Below are positions 44,956 through 53,462 of a stretch of 55,992 bases of DNA, piece by piece. The first letter of the stretch is position 1; each line of letters starts with the position of its first letter. The notes beneath the pieces were generated by a model. That model ran no database searches. It saw only the letters and a list, made by a program, of their open reading frames with translations, and was not told where the DNA came from. The DNA is taken from positions 1-55,992 of the forward strand of contig NZ_WHOD01000135.1 of the NCBI RefSeq assembly GCF_013141765.1, in the 5' to 3' direction. This DNA comes from Paenibacillus foliorum. GTDB taxonomy: Bacteria; Bacillota; Bacilli; Paenibacillales; NBRC-103111. A program made the translations under genes and the position numbers.

Positions 44956-44985
44956 ATGACAAAAGGAATTCATCTATGCTACTAT
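44956..44985 (+). promoter_or_regulatory. putative promoter of the AraC regulator gene
   Basis: ATGACA (44956-44961), an 18-base spacer and TACTAT (44980-44985), about 37 bases before the AraC start. The 198-base divergent region also holds TTGTTAAGGTGTTAACA, a possible regulator site. Confidence 0.4.
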
Positions 44986-45022
44986 GAAGTCACTTTTCGA
45001 CAGGGGAGATCAGGGTGATACA

Positions 45023-45922
45023 ATGAAATATTACGCAGCCTCACGCTTGTCCGTATTCGATGTCAAATGGACCAAGCAATATTATGTGAACGAATCATTT
45101 TATACCTATCACTACAATCCCTATTATCAATTGATCATGGTTTCGGAAGGACCTGTCTATTTACAGGTGGAGAACGAGAAATTCATTCTCGAAGCTGGAG
45201 AAACCTTCTTGTTGAATCCATGGGAACGCCATTTGGGATGGAGAAAACCCGAAGGGGCCTCCGCTTTTTTCTGGGTTCAATTTTCTTCCGATCCGCCGTT
45301 TAAGGAATTAGATACCTCGACAAAACCGATAAGCGAGTACGAAATTTTACATGCCGAAAAAAACGAATTGAGAACAACAACAACAAGCGATGCGGATCAA
45401 CTGCTGATTCCACGACGCTTTAAGCCCAGTCAACGATTCAAAATCCTCAATCTCTACGAAGATCTGGATAAAGAAATGAAGCACCCGGTAGGCTACTTCC
45501 GTTTCCGGCTAACCCAGCATCTCTGCAAAATACTCGAAATCATTTCAACAGACCTGCTCGAACAAAATTTCCAGACGATAACTCTACCGGGTTCCTACAA
45601 TATATATCGGCAGCTGTTAAGCTTTTTCCATGACTTCTACCAGACCGACCTGACCAAGGAAGTCATTGAAAAGAAAATGAATCGAAGCTACGAGCATATA
45701 AGCCAAGTTTTTAAAAAGCACTCTGGGATGAACATCGTCCATTACATTCATCAACTGCGCATCCAGAGAGCCAAGCATTTGCTGGTCGAGAGCAGTCTCT
45801 CTATAAAAGAAATTGCACGTGAAATCGGGATTGAGGATGCCTTTTACTTCAGTAAAATATTTAAACAGCTCGAGAATATCCCGCCCTCCAAGTACAGGGA
45901 AAATAATTTAAGGCAGCGGTAA
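45023..45922 (+). CDS. AraC family transcriptional regulator
   Basis: A 299-residue soluble regulator: N-terminal cupin sugar-binding domain (YNPYYQLIMVSEGPVYLQVENEKFILEAGETFLLNP, split across its strands) and C-terminal double HTH (MNRSYEHISQVFKKHSGMNIVHYIHQLRIQRAKHLL ... IKEIAREIGIEDAFYFSKIFKQLENIPPSKYR, likewise in two parts). It is divergent from the operon starting with the ADP-ribosylglycohydrolase-fold gene and is the likely local activator. The ATG at 45023 follows AGGGTG; the ORF extends upstream to 44984 without a ribosome site. Confidence 0.88.
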   Translation: MKYYAASRLSVFDVKWTKQYYVNESFYTYHYNPYYQLIMVSEGPVYLQVENEKFILEAGETFLLNPWERHLGWRKPEGASAFFWVQFSSDPPFKELDTSTKPISEYEILHAEKNELRTTTTSDADQLLIPRRFKPSQRFKILNLYEDLDKEMKHPVGYFRFRLTQHLCKILEIISTDLLEQNFQTITLPGSYNIYRQLLSFFHDFYQTDLTKEVIEKKMNRSYEHISQVFKKHSGMNIVHYIHQLRIQRAKHLLVESSLSIKEIAREIGIEDAFYFSKIFKQLENIPPSKYRENNLRQR

Positions 45923-45992
45923 AAAAAAACACGCAACCTGAACGGTCCGTGAGTTTAATCCTCTTTATATTGGCTGCTAATACATAAATTTT

Positions 45993-46030
45993 AAGGCTCT
46001 CTAATTTATTCCTAGGGAGCCTTTGTTGTT
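45993..46030. terminator. terminator after the AraC regulator gene
   Basis: AAGGCTCTCT / AGGGAGCCTT hairpin with TTGTTGTT following on the plus strand. Confidence 0.7.
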
Positions 46031-46047
46031 ATATATTTTTGATTCCT

Positions 46048-46203
46048 TTACAAATCATCTGAGTTGGTATCCTGCAATTTATAAGCAGGAAAAGATCGAT
46101 AACCAAATTCCAATATGTCTTGGCACATATCACAAATGTCACCTTCCCATGCCGGTTCCTTAGCTTCCTGGCAACACAAACCACATACTTGTGTATTGTT
46201 CAT
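46048..46203 (-). CDS. small zinc-ribbon-like protein
   Basis: A 51-residue acidic protein with two Cys pairs (VCGLCC and ICDMC, about 19 residues apart) that could bind one zinc ion. No family recognised. GGGAGGAGACATCA precedes the ATG at 46203; the ORF extends upstream to 46269, but only this start has a ribosome site. Confidence 0.6.
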   Translation of the reverse strand: MNNTQVCGLCCQEAKEPAWEGDICDMCQDILEFGYRSFPAYKLQDTNSDDL

Positions 46204-46441
46204 TGATGTCTCCTCCCTGCACAAGTTGTATTTGCTTGCAGGCCAACCGTGCTCATAATTTCCAATCAAGGTATATCTCGCCCCTCTACAGCCATTACTA
46301 GTTTTTACGTTTATTGTCGTACTATTAACTATGATTATGTCATTCTAATAATGCGTTTTTACGTAATTTATAATACAATATTTTTAATTGGTATATAATA
46401 CTTAACTGAATATTGTCTATATTATTCATTTTGTTCATGCT

Positions 46442-46600
46442 TTTCAATTACTGGACCAACTGAATCAGTGCCTGGCTGCTGCTGGGTGGCTAATGTATCT
46501 GACCATGTTTTTCTTGCTCTTATACATCCGTTCCGGCCTGCCAACAATTGAATTCGACTTCTCCAAAAAAGATAAGACCCTACTTTTTGCGGCTAAGTAA
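46442..46600 (+). pseudogene. possible gene remnant or small membrane peptide
   Basis: An open frame with coding character ends at TAA 46598-46600. It reads LDQLNQCLAAAGWLMYLTMF, then FLLLYIRSGLPTIEFDF and KKDKTLLFAAK: one membrane helix followed by a charged tail, like the C-terminal end of a larger membrane protein. No start with a ribosome site is present, though an internal ATG at 46493 would give 35 residues. The rest of 46270-46710 is AT-rich and shows nothing else. Confidence 0.35.
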
Positions 46601-46680
46601 AATGGTTATTGATATCTTCGGATAAATTTTGTATAGTTGAAGTGTAATGCAAATGTTTTTCGTATATTTTAATTTAAAAA

Positions 46681-46693
46681 GAAAATAATTTTC
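46681..46693 (+). promoter_or_regulatory. palindrome before the first RpiR gene
   Basis: Perfect GAAAAT-A-ATTTTC palindrome 17 bases before the RpiR start; a possible operator for autoregulation. Confidence 0.35.
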
Positions 46694-46710
46694 ATTTTAA
46701 GAGGAGTTAT

Positions 46711-47553
46711 ATGTCGGGAATACTAACAGCTATCCGGGAACAGCTCGAAACCATGAATCGCAAGGAAAAAGAAATTGCTGCTTATATTCTTGAACAATCG
46801 CAGCATGTCACGCAAATGGGCATTACCGAATTGGCGCAGCAATCAGGCAGCAGTACGGCGACGATATCGCGATTCTGCAAGCAATTTCACTTTTCCGGAT
46901 ATACGGAGTTTAAGGTAAAGCTGGCCGCAGAGCTCGCGCAGCAGCCTATGGAGCAATCGTATCAGGATATTGTCGCAGGCAACTCGCTCTCCAAGATTGT
47001 GGAAGCTATGGAAGCCAATCATGTGCGGTCCATTACGGATACAACCCGCCTTCTCGATATGAAGCAGCTTGAAAAGGCTGTAGATGTGCTAAAGCATGCT
47101 CGGCAAATTGATATCTATGGTGTAGCAACTTCCGGGCTTGTGGCTCAGGATTTTTATCAAAAGCTCATTCGAATCGGTAAACGTGCCGTTACTTTTTCCG
47201 ACCCGCATATGGCCGTTACTTCTGCATCCAATTTAACTTCCGATGATGTTGCAATCGGTATTTCTTATTCCGGTGAAACCTCCGAAACCATCGCAGCACT
47301 GAAATGTGCAGCCGAGAATGGAGCAGCTACGATATCGCTTACTAAATTCGGCAGCAACAAGCTGGCTTCACTTGCCGATATTGCCTTATTCACCTCCACA
47401 TTGGAGGAAGGAATGCGCCGCGGAGATATGGCTTCACGAATCGCTCAGCTGCATGTCATTGATATTTTATTCGTCGGTTTAATTAGCGACCAATTTCATG
47501 ACTTAGTTCCGCGGCTGGAAAATTCATTCCAGATGGTCAAAAAATACCGATAA
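46711..47553 (+). CDS. MurR/RpiR family transcriptional regulator
   Basis: A 280-residue regulator: N-terminal HTH_6 (MNRKEKEIAAYIL ... ITELAQQSGSSTATISRFCKQFHFSGYTEFK, in two parts), then a SIS sugar-phosphate-binding domain (about 110-250: VDVLKHARQIDIYGVATSGLVAQDF, VAIGISYSGETSETI). It probably controls nagB-nagA in response to an amino-sugar phosphate. GAGGAG precedes the ATG. It is a paralogue of the regulator at 54923-55795. Confidence 0.88.
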   Translation: MSGILTAIREQLETMNRKEKEIAAYILEQSQHVTQMGITELAQQSGSSTATISRFCKQFHFSGYTEFKVKLAAELAQQPMEQSYQDIVAGNSLSKIVEAMEANHVRSITDTTRLLDMKQLEKAVDVLKHARQIDIYGVATSGLVAQDFYQKLIRIGKRAVTFSDPHMAVTSASNLTSDDVAIGISYSGETSETIAALKCAAENGAATISLTKFGSNKLASLADIALFTSTLEEGMRRGDMASRIAQLHVIDILFVGLISDQFHDLVPRLENSFQMVKKYR

Positions 47554-47606
47554 GCCTACACTTTCGATGCCAGTTTTTCTGGCGAAAAAAAGGAGCACAA
47601 CCAACT

Positions 47607-48335
47607 ATGAATCTTTTAACCTTTGACACCCATACTAAACTTCATGAATCAGGAGCAGGCATCATCACAGGTCTGGTCCAAACAAACCCTCGAGCAGTAC
47701 TTGGTCTCGCTACAGGCGGTACACCCGTCGGCATCTACGAAGAAATTGTCAAAAGCTACCAGCGTGGAGTCGTGCATTTTCGGGATACAACCACCTTCAA
47801 TTTGGACGAATATGTCGGATTGCCTGAAGACCACGCAGAAAGCTATCGCAACTATATGAATACGCATTTGTTCAATCATATTGATCTCCCCCGGGCTCAA
47901 GCACATATACCGGATGGAAATGCAGTGGATGCCCAAGCCGAATGCGCTCACTACAATATGCTGTTGGAGCAAGCCGGCCAAATCGATCTGCAGCTGCTCG
48001 GTCTTGGTCATAATGGGCATATCGGCTTCAACGAACCTGATCATGCGTTAATTAGCGGTACACATGTTGTTGAGCTTCGCGAAGAAACACGTAAGGCGAA
48101 TGCACGCTTTTTTGATTCAATGGAACAGGTGCCAAGCCATGCTTTGACGATGGGTGTGGGTACCATTTTGAAGGCCAAAATGATCTTGCTTGTTGTTAAA
48201 GGAGCAGACAAGGCGGAGATCGTTCACCGCGCGCTGACAGGACCGATTACGACTGACTGCCCTGCCTCTCTGCTGCAAACCCATCCGCATCTGGTCGTAC
48301 TTATGGATTCCGAAGCTGGGAGGTTATTTCAATGA
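47607..48335 (+). CDS. nagB: glucosamine-6-phosphate deaminase
   Basis: A 242-residue NagB converting glucosamine-6-phosphate to fructose-6-phosphate and ammonia. Motifs are VLGLATGGTPVGIYEEIV, TFNLDEYVGL (catalytic Asp), LLGLGHNGHIGFNEP and TMGVGTILKAKMILL. It is the short Bacillus-type form. AGGAG precedes the ATG; its stop overlaps the nagA start. Confidence 0.96.
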   Translation: MNLLTFDTHTKLHESGAGIITGLVQTNPRAVLGLATGGTPVGIYEEIVKSYQRGVVHFRDTTTFNLDEYVGLPEDHAESYRNYMNTHLFNHIDLPRAQAHIPDGNAVDAQAECAHYNMLLEQAGQIDLQLLGLGHNGHIGFNEPDHALISGTHVVELREETRKANARFFDSMEQVPSHALTMGVGTILKAKMILLVVKGADKAEIVHRALTGPITTDCPASLLQTHPHLVVLMDSEAGRLFQ

Positions 48336-49525
48336 GCGGGATAAGGGCGGTGTATCTCTATAATGTGAATGTGGTTACGCCTGATGGTGTGATTGAAAAC
48401 GGATGGATCCACTTTGCTGAAGGTCTTATTGAGGAAATTGGAAGCGGCAGCAGTTTCGATGATAGTAAACACAGAACGGGAACGACTGATGAACAAGCTG
48501 AAGTAATTGATGGACGTAAGGGTTGGGTATTACCCGGATTTATTGATGTCCATGTGCATGGCGGTTACGGATATGATTTCATGGATGCCGACAGCGCAGG
48601 CCTTGATGCTATTACTCGGTTTCATGCTCAGCATGGAACAGCTACTATGCTGGCGACAACGGTTACGGCATCGAAGTCCGATATCGATCAGGTATTGGAT
48701 CGAGTCAGTCAGTACAGAGAAACGGACATGCCCTATGCCCAACTGAATGGCGTTCACCTCGAAGGCCCCTTTATAAGCGCCAAGTGGCCTGGGGCACAAA
48801 ATCCACAGCATATTACAGAACCTCAGCTAGCTTGGCTGGAGGATTGGACACAGCGCTTTCCGGAACTAGTACGTATGCAGACACTAGCCCCTGAAACCGA
48901 AGGTGCACTTCCCTATATCGAAGCGCTGACAAGTAAAGGCATAGTCGCCGCGCTTGGTCATACAGATGCTACATACGAGCAGGTCCAGCTCGCTGTGCAG
49001 CATGGACTGAGCCACGCCGTGCACTCCTTCAACGCGATGCGCGGGCTACACCATCGTGAGCCTGGCACTGTCGGCGCAGTGATGAGCAATCCCGCCATCA
49101 TGGCGGAGATCATCGCCGATGGCCATCATGTGCATCCCGTCTGTATAAGCCTGCTCGCCAAGGTTAAAGGACCGGATAACCTCGTGCTCATCACCGACGC
49201 TATGTCAGCGGCTGGCCTTGGCAACGGTGACTATCAGCTCGGCGACCTCGATGTTGTCGTCCAAGACGGTGTTGCCCGACTCAAAGAAGGCGACAGTCTG
49301 GCAGGCAGCACCCTGACCATGATCGAAGCGTTCCGCTATGCCGTACAGAAGGCTGGCCTCAGTGTGGAGCATGCTAGCCGCATGGCTAGCGGCAACCCAG
49401 CACGCCGACTTGGCATCGATCAGATCACTGGAGCTTTGCATCCAGGCAAGCAAGCCGATATCTTGCTGCTGAATGAGCAGTTGGAACTGGAACGCGTCTG
49501 GATCCAAGGACGAGTTATTCTTTAA
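48332..49525 (+). CDS. nagA: N-acetylglucosamine-6-phosphate deacetylase
   Basis: A 397-residue amidohydrolase removing acetate from GlcNAc-6-phosphate. Motifs are FIDVHVHGGYGYDFMD, HLEGPFIS, GHTDATYEQ, HSFNAMRGLHHREPG and ITDAMSAAGLGNG. ATGA overlap with nagB indicates coupled translation. The 3' half is notably GC-richer than the start. It feeds GlcN-6-P to NagB. Confidence 0.96.
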   Translation: MSGIRAVYLYNVNVVTPDGVIENGWIHFAEGLIEEIGSGSSFDDSKHRTGTTDEQAEVIDGRKGWVLPGFIDVHVHGGYGYDFMDADSAGLDAITRFHAQHGTATMLATTVTASKSDIDQVLDRVSQYRETDMPYAQLNGVHLEGPFISAKWPGAQNPQHITEPQLAWLEDWTQRFPELVRMQTLAPETEGALPYIEALTSKGIVAALGHTDATYEQVQLAVQHGLSHAVHSFNAMRGLHHREPGTVGAVMSNPAIMAEIIADGHHVHPVCISLLAKVKGPDNLVLITDAMSAAGLGNGDYQLGDLDVVVQDGVARLKEGDSLAGSTLTMIEAFRYAVQKAGLSVEHASRMASGNPARRLGIDQITGALHPGKQADILLLNEQLELERVWIQGRVIL

Positions 49526-49570
49526 GCCAGAATCCTGCCAGACAGTTTGTCAGTCCATAACTTTCAACAT

Positions 49571-49605
49571 AAAAAAGCTTGGCCATTAGGCCAAGCTTTC
49601 TTTCT
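49571..49605. terminator. bidirectional terminator overlapping the murQ stop
   Basis: AAGCTTGGCC-ATTA-GGCCAAGCTT flanked by an A-run and T-rich sequence. The murQ TAA lies in the loop, so its last codons form the stem; the same hairpin ends nagA. Confidence 0.85.
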
Positions 49606-50503
49606 CTAACCACTCCACAGCATCGCCAAAATGATCATGGCTCTGCTGTAAAGCTTCCAACGCTTTCGCTTTTCCGATGCCGAATCGAATCATCAGAATC
49701 GCCAATCGCGCATCGCCATCAGCCTGCTCAACATGAGCCGCGGCCGTTACCTGATCGGCTCCGGTAGCGTCCTGCACGATGCGCACGACACGGTCGCGCA
49801 GCTTCAAGTTCGTCGCCTGCACGTTCACCATCAGGTTCCCGTACACTTTACCGAGCTTGATCATCGCCGTTGTCGTGATCATGTTCAACACCATCTTCGT
49901 TGCCGTACCGGCCTTTAACCGGGTCGACCCGGTTACGACTTCCGGCCCTACCGGCACCTCAATCGCATACTGCGCCGCCTCGCTCAATCTCGCGCCTTGA
50001 TTGCAAGACACGCCCGCTGTCAGCGCGCCTATCTCCCGTGCCCGGCGAATCGCGCCGATCACGTACGGCGTGTTGCCGCTGGCGGCTATGCCAACTACCG
50101 CATCGGCGGCTGTAATGATCGCCTCGATGTCTCTTGCTCCCGCGTCTGCATCATCCTCGGCGTTTTCAATCGCCGTCATAATCGCCGCTTCGCCGCCTGC
50201 AATGATACCGGTCACCAGCTCCCGGTTCACCCCAAAGGTCGGGGGGCACTCCGATGCATCCAGTATCCCTAATCTGCCGCTTGTACCCGCCCCTATATAA
50301 AAGAGCCTCCCGCCGCGTTTCATCCTCTCAACGATTCCGCCCACAGCCGCGCCAATATCCGGCAGCGCTTGCTGTACCGAAATCGCAACCGATTGATCTT
50401 CCGCATTCATAATTCGAATGATTTCCGGGACGCTAAGCTTATCCAAATTTGCCGTTTGCTCATTACTTTGCTCTGTAATGGGTTGACTTGTGTTGTGTTT
50501 CAC
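49586..50503 (-). CDS. murQ: N-acetylmuramic acid 6-phosphate etherase
   Basis: A 305-residue SIS-domain enzyme splitting the lactyl ether of MurNAc-6-phosphate to GlcNAc-6-phosphate and D-lactate. Motifs are FYIGAGTSGRLGILDASECPPTFGV, IAGGEAAIM, VGIAASGNTPYVIGA and TGSTRLKAGTATK. GTG start overlapping the kinase stop, with GGAGGG upstream. Its product feeds NagA and NagB encoded opposite. Confidence 0.96.
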   Translation of the reverse strand: MKHNTSQPITEQSNEQTANLDKLSVPEIIRIMNAEDQSVAISVQQALPDIGAAVGGIVERMKRGGRLFYIGAGTSGRLGILDASECPPTFGVNRELVTGIIAGGEAAIMTAIENAEDDADAGARDIEAIITAADAVVGIAASGNTPYVIGAIRRAREIGALTAGVSCNQGARLSEAAQYAIEVPVGPEVVTGSTRLKAGTATKMVLNMITTTAMIKLGKVYGNLMVNVQATNLKLRDRVVRIVQDATGADQVTAAAHVEQADGDARLAILMIRFGIGKAKALEALQQSHDHFGDAVEWLEKESLA

Positions 50504-51642
50504 TTAGTTTCCCTCCTTGTCTCCCATGCCACAATCCTCTGTTTTACCGTATCCGTAATCTCTATATCCGCCTGCTTAAGCGCAAGCACGTAACACCCTG
50601 CTACCGGTGGTATGTTCAATCGACTTACTACTAACTCGCTTTTTTGAATATACTCATGCTGTTGAATCAACGACATAAACCAATCGTCCGAAAACAATCC
50701 GCCACTCAAAACAAGTGAAAGTCCTGCTAGTGCTGCTTGAGGCTGCAGCTCAGACAATCGTGATTTTGCAGTAACAGCTAATTCCACTAATTGCTCTACC
50801 GCTTCAACGATAATGCCGACTGCTACCTCATCACCCGCCTTTGCCGCTCTAACAGCTAGCTTCGAAATATCGGCGACACCGGTGCGCACATTCGACTGAC
50901 TGTACACATGTGTAACAATCCGGTTTGGATCTGATAAAGACCACTCATCTAAGACAAGCTCCGTTAAAGCTGTCCATTTGCCGCGCCCATCATGCTGCTT
51001 CATAACAGCTATCAATGCTTTTTGTCCGATAGCAAAGCCGCTGCCTTCATCACCTAGTAAATAACCCCAACCCCCTACCCGTACATAAGTATCCGTTTCA
51101 GGTAAATAGCCATATCCGATAGAGCCCGTACCAGAAATCAACACAATTCCTGCCTCACCCCATGCCCCCGCAGCTAAAGCTGTAATCGCATCATTTTGAA
51201 TAGTTACAGGAACTTTCGTTTTGAACTTATCTTCGAAAAAGTCAACAAACTGCTGCTTATCCTCGGGCCGATCTGCCCCTGCTAAACCAAGGAACACACC
51301 AACCAGTTGAGATTCATTACTATTGGACAATTCAAGAGCTCGCTCTATGAGCGTCCACAGCGTGTTCTTCACTTCATCCCAAGGTCGTGACTTGATATTG
51401 CTCGATTCCCCATGGCACATCGCCAAAACATTCCCGCAGCCATCACCGATGATGCAAGTCGTCTTCGTACCGCCACCATCAACACCTATAAACCTTTGCT
51501 GGCTTAGCGCCTCCTGCTCTTGCTCCTGCTCTTGCTGTTGCTGTTGCCCCTGCTTATGCACTTGCTCCAGTTCCCGCTCTTGCTCTAACCCCGGCCCAAC
51601 ACCGCTTCCTTCTACTTTATGTTCACTCCTACTTAACGGCAC
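50500..51642 (-). CDS. BadF/BadG-type sugar kinase (probable GlcNAc/MurNAc kinase)
   Basis: A 380-residue ASKHA-fold kinase like N-acetylglucosamine kinase and MurK: phosphate-1 motif FIGVDGGGTKTTCIIGD, LAGADRPED, LISGTGSIGYGY, GGWGYLLGDEGSG and a C-terminal SGGLFSDDW. It should phosphorylate imported MurNAc and/or GlcNAc at O6, giving the MurQ substrate. It carries an odd N-terminal stretch of about 50 residues, rich in Gln and Glu, encoded by imperfect GAGCAA/GAGCAG hexamers. The GTG at 51642 overlaps the permease end; another in-frame GTG lies about 25 codons in, so the start is uncertain. Confidence 0.82.
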   Translation of the reverse strand: MPLSRSEHKVEGSGVGPGLEQERELEQVHKQGQQQQQEQEQEQEALSQQRFIGVDGGGTKTTCIIGDGCGNVLAMCHGESSNIKSRPWDEVKNTLWTLIERALELSNSNESQLVGVFLGLAGADRPEDKQQFVDFFEDKFKTKVPVTIQNDAITALAAGAWGEAGIVLISGTGSIGYGYLPETDTYVRVGGWGYLLGDEGSGFAIGQKALIAVMKQHDGRGKWTALTELVLDEWSLSDPNRIVTHVYSQSNVRTGVADISKLAVRAAKAGDEVAVGIIVEAVEQLVELAVTAKSRLSELQPQAALAGLSLVLSGGLFSDDWFMSLIQQHEYIQKSELVVSRLNIPPVAGCYVLALKQADIEITDTVKQRIVAWETRRETK

Positions 51643-52459
51643 CGGCGGTCATCCCTTCCATAAATTGTCTGGACGCCACTGCGAACAAAATAATCATGGG
51701 AAGCGAGGACAGCGTCAAGCCTGCGAACAGCACGCTCCAATCCGTCGAATACTCACTGAACAAAGTAAGCATCCCGACTGGAATAGTCTTCCTCGCCTCA
51801 TCCTGAATAAAAATCAAAGGAAAGAAAAAGTCATTCCACACCGTTATAAAATTCATAATCATTACCGTTCCAAGCGCCGGACGCATCAAAGGAGTAATAA
51901 TACTAAGCAGTACCCTCAGATCCGAGCAGCCATCGATTTTGGCGGCCTCTTCTAATTCTTTAGGCAGCGTACGGAAAAATCCAGTCAAAATCAACACGGA
52001 CATCGGAATCCCGATCGCCACATACACCAGAATCAAGGACAGGCTTGAATTCAATACACCAAAGCTTTTCATCAGCATAAACAACGGCACAATCCCCAGC
52101 TTGATAGGAATCATCATCCCCAGCAGAAAGAAAAAGAACAATGCGGAATTCCATTTAAAGTTATACCTTGCGATATAAAACGATGCCAATGCGCCAAAAA
52201 CAAGAATAAGTGCCACCGAAATTACGCTAACCAGTACACTGTTACCAAAATAATCGAAATACGGCAGTTGATCCAAGAGCTTACGGTACGCGGCCAAACT
52301 CCATATTTTCGGAAAGGACATCGGATTTTTAAAAATCTCAATATTCGTTTTCAGTGATGACAGCAGCATTAGAAAAATCGGGTAGAGGCTGACCACCGCG
52401 AACAAATATGCGATAACATATTGTCCTATGCGCATTCCCTTATGTTCTCTCACAAGCAA
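51629..52459 (-). CDS. ABC amino-sugar importer permease (MalG type)
   Basis: A 276-residue permease with six membrane segments and the EAA loop KELEEAAKIDGCSDLRVLLSIITPLMRP. It partners the permease upstream (11-base gap). Its last codons overlap the kinase start. In this operon it probably carries a MurNAc-containing sugar; the substrate is inferred from murQ and the kinase. Confidence 0.9.
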   Translation of the reverse strand: MLVREHKGMRIGQYVIAYLFAVVSLYPIFLMLLSSLKTNIEIFKNPMSFPKIWSLAAYRKLLDQLPYFDYFGNSVLVSVISVALILVFGALASFYIARYNFKWNSALFFFFLLGMMIPIKLGIVPLFMLMKSFGVLNSSLSLILVYVAIGIPMSVLILTGFFRTLPKELEEAAKIDGCSDLRVLLSIITPLMRPALGTVMIMNFITVWNDFFFPLIFIQDEARKTIPVGMLTLFSEYSTDWSVLFAGLTLSSLPMIILFAVASRQFMEGMTAGAVK

Positions 52460-52470
52460 TCCTCTCCCTT

Positions 52471-53427
52471 CTAATACTCCATATCCCGTTTTTTCACAAA
52501 CGTCATAAACATCGCGGATAATGCCGCAATAATGAAGAACAACGTAACCGCCAACGCCGAGCCTAATCCGATCTGCACACCATCACCGCTGGATCCTCCG
52601 AATGCAGTCCGGTAGAAAAATACGGCCAACGTGTCTGTAGCATGATACGGCTCCCCTTGCGAACCCTGCATAGCATAAATCAATTCAAAAGCCTCAAAAG
52701 CATGAACAAACGTAAACACTGTAATGATAATTATTGACTGCACCATCATTGGCATAATAATCGAGCGGATCATACGAAAGCCCCTTACACCATCCATCCG
52801 TGCCGCTTCAATCACTTCCTGGGAAATCGATTGCAAGCCTGCAAGAAGGATCAATACCGAGAATCCGATCCCAAACCAGCAGTTCGCCAAAATAATCGCC
52901 GTCAACGCCGTAGCCGGTTCACCCAGCCATGGACGCGCCCATTCTTCGAGCCCTACTTGTTTCAGTATCACATTTACCGCACCGAAGTTCGGATTAAGCA
53001 TCAACTTCCATAAAAAGCCTACAACAATAACGGACAACAGCCTCGGTAAAAAATAAGCCATTTTAAACAATTCCGCACCCTTCACCTTTGAAAAAATAAC
53101 ATATGCCAAGATAAAGGCAATGCCATTTTGTACAATCATTTCCAGTATGAAGTAGTACCAATTATGCCAGAATGCATTCCAAAACAGCTCATTGAACGGC
53201 TCCGTCGTGAACAGCTTTACGAAGTTGCCTATGCCGATAAAAGCGCCCTTCTGCAATCCCTTCCAATCAAACAAGCTGTAACTGAATGCCGCAAGTATAG
53301 GATATACGATAAATAACGTATAAACGGCGAGGGCAGGAAACGGAAACAGATGAATGAACCCTTTTCTCCAATTGAACTTTTTCTGCTTGTTGTTGGATGC
53401 ATGGATCTGCACATTAATCTCATTCAT
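52471..53427 (-). CDS. ABC amino-sugar importer permease (MalF type)
   Basis: A 318-residue permease. A basic cytoplasmic N-terminus (NNKQKKFNWRKG) precedes six membrane segments, with the EAA loop QEVIEAARMDGVRGFRMIRSIIMPMM. It lies between the binding-protein and MalG-type genes. Confidence 0.9.
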   Translation of the reverse strand: MNEINVQIHASNNKQKKFNWRKGFIHLFPFPALAVYTLFIVYPILAAFSYSLFDWKGLQKGAFIGIGNFVKLFTTEPFNELFWNAFWHNWYYFILEMIVQNGIAFILAYVIFSKVKGAELFKMAYFLPRLLSVIVVGFLWKLMLNPNFGAVNVILKQVGLEEWARPWLGEPATALTAIILANCWFGIGFSVLILLAGLQSISQEVIEAARMDGVRGFRMIRSIIMPMMVQSIIIITVFTFVHAFEAFELIYAMQGSQGEPYHATDTLAVFFYRTAFGGSSGDGVQIGLGSALAVTLFFIIAALSAMFMTFVKKRDMEY

Positions 53428-53462
53428 TACGCCTCGCCGCCTTTTTCTAAGCTAATTCCGCT

